Positions 5,700-6,006 of a DNA stretch of 6,006 nt are shown here, piece by piece. The DNA is from Alphaproteobacteria bacterium. GTDB taxonomy: Bacteria > Pseudomonadota > Alphaproteobacteria > RUG11792. The stretch is taken from positions 1 through 6,006 of the forward strand of contig JAFSTL010000087.1 in assembly GCA_017450545.1 (NCBI GenBank), read 5' to 3'. Both the position numbers and the translations under genes were made by a program. Positions within the stretch are counted from its first letter, which is position 1, and every line of letters begins with the position of its first letter. The notes beneath the pieces are model-generated. The model worked only from the letters and a program-made list of their open reading frames with translations. It ran no database searches and had not been told where the DNA came from.

Positions 5700-6006
5700 T
5701 TAATTCCGAATTATATCTTCTGCCAGTTCCTTGAAATCTATTCCGTCGAAATTGCCAGAACTCATCATGAGCAGGTTGCTGCCGGTCCAGCTGCGTTTGG
5801 TGAGGTCTTGGCGCAGCAGGGCGGAGTCGGTGAAGACGTGGATTTTGTCGTTGCAGAAAGCAGCACGCACTTTTTCGGGGTCCAGCGGCGGCAGTTTTTT
5901 GTGCGCCACGGCGTGAGGGTTGAAATACACTATCGGCACGTCGGCAAGGTCCATGCAGCCGGCGTATTGTGCAAGAAATTCGGGCGTCAGGCTGCTGAAA
6001 GTGTGC
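5700..6006 (-). CDS. mpl: Mpl-type murein tripeptide ligase, C-terminal part (cut by window end)
   Basis: The last 101 codons of a Mur-ligase family protein, read leftwards and ending with TAA at 5700-5702. The frame stays open to the window edge, beginning HTFSSLTPEFLAQYAGCMDL. This continues directly into an internal methionine at 5954, so that ATG is not the start. The segment corresponds to the C-terminal Mur-ligase domain. The run VYFNPHAV, KVRAAF and the near-terminal SSGNFDGIDF are characteristic of Bacteroidota Mpl homologues. Mpl joins UDP-MurNAc to the recycled tripeptide L-Ala-gamma-D-Glu-meso-DAP in the cytoplasm, using ATP, to return it to peptidoglycan synthesis. The Mur catalytic P-loop lies outside the window, so subtype rests on the C-terminal motifs. 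GC content is visibly higher than in the neighbouring operon. Confidence 0.88.
   Translation of the reverse strand, partial: HTFSSLTPEFLAQYAGCMDLADVPIVYFNPHAVAHKKLPPLDPEKVRAAFCNDKIHVFTDSALLRQDLTKRSWTGSNLLMMSSGNFDGIDFKELAEDIIRN

Overview
The window looks like chromosomal DNA of a Bacteroidota bacterium, most likely order Bacteroidales. Three things support this: promoter boxes of the TAnnTTTG type (TATCTTTG before adk, TAACTTTG before a structured RNA); genes without clear Shine-Dalgarno sites; and an mpl C-terminus whose MSSGNFDGID motif is typical of Bacteroidota 'peptidoglycan synthetase' proteins. No species can be named.

Layout, left to right. (1) 1-348, minus strand: N-terminal part of adenylate kinase (adk), cut by the window edge. 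(2) 349-727: an AT-rich intergenic stretch with the adk promoter, a 14-bp tandem repeat and a short C/G hairpin, but no convincing gene. (3) About 728-962, plus strand: a probable noncoding RNA with a promoter box at one end, a T-run at the other and several helices between; it may be a Bacteroidales-1/6S-type RNA. (4) 1011-5126, plus strand: a tightly packed, low-GC operon. It encodes a six-transmembrane voltage-gated K+ channel, a small TerB-like protein interrupted by an in-frame amber codon, and a 958-residue protein joining a DUF4236 head, two membrane helices, a coiled coil, a beta-rich region, a TerB-like helical region and a CbxX/SpoVK-type AAA+ ATPase. (5) 5127-5699: a gene-free AT-rich stretch with a striking set of alternating GCGGAGA/TCTCCGC inverted repeats. 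(6) 5700-6006, minus strand: C-terminal end of mpl, a peptidoglycan-recycling ligase, cut by the window edge.

The flanking housekeeping genes lie on the same (minus) strand and are visibly GC-richer. The block between them is on the opposite strand and much more AT-rich, which suggests an accessory cassette between mpl and adk. The cassette genes overlap (23 nt between the channel and TerB-like frames; a TAATG junction between the TerB-like and ATPase genes), so they are probably co-translated and work together. My inference is a membrane-sited stress or defence system: the AAA+ protein is anchored in the membrane, TerB-like domains occur in it and in its small neighbour, and the K+ channel is a candidate sensor or effector. 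That role is not proven by the sequence. In this copy the TerB-like gene carries a stop codon, so the system may be decaying, may restart translation, or may contain a sequencing error.
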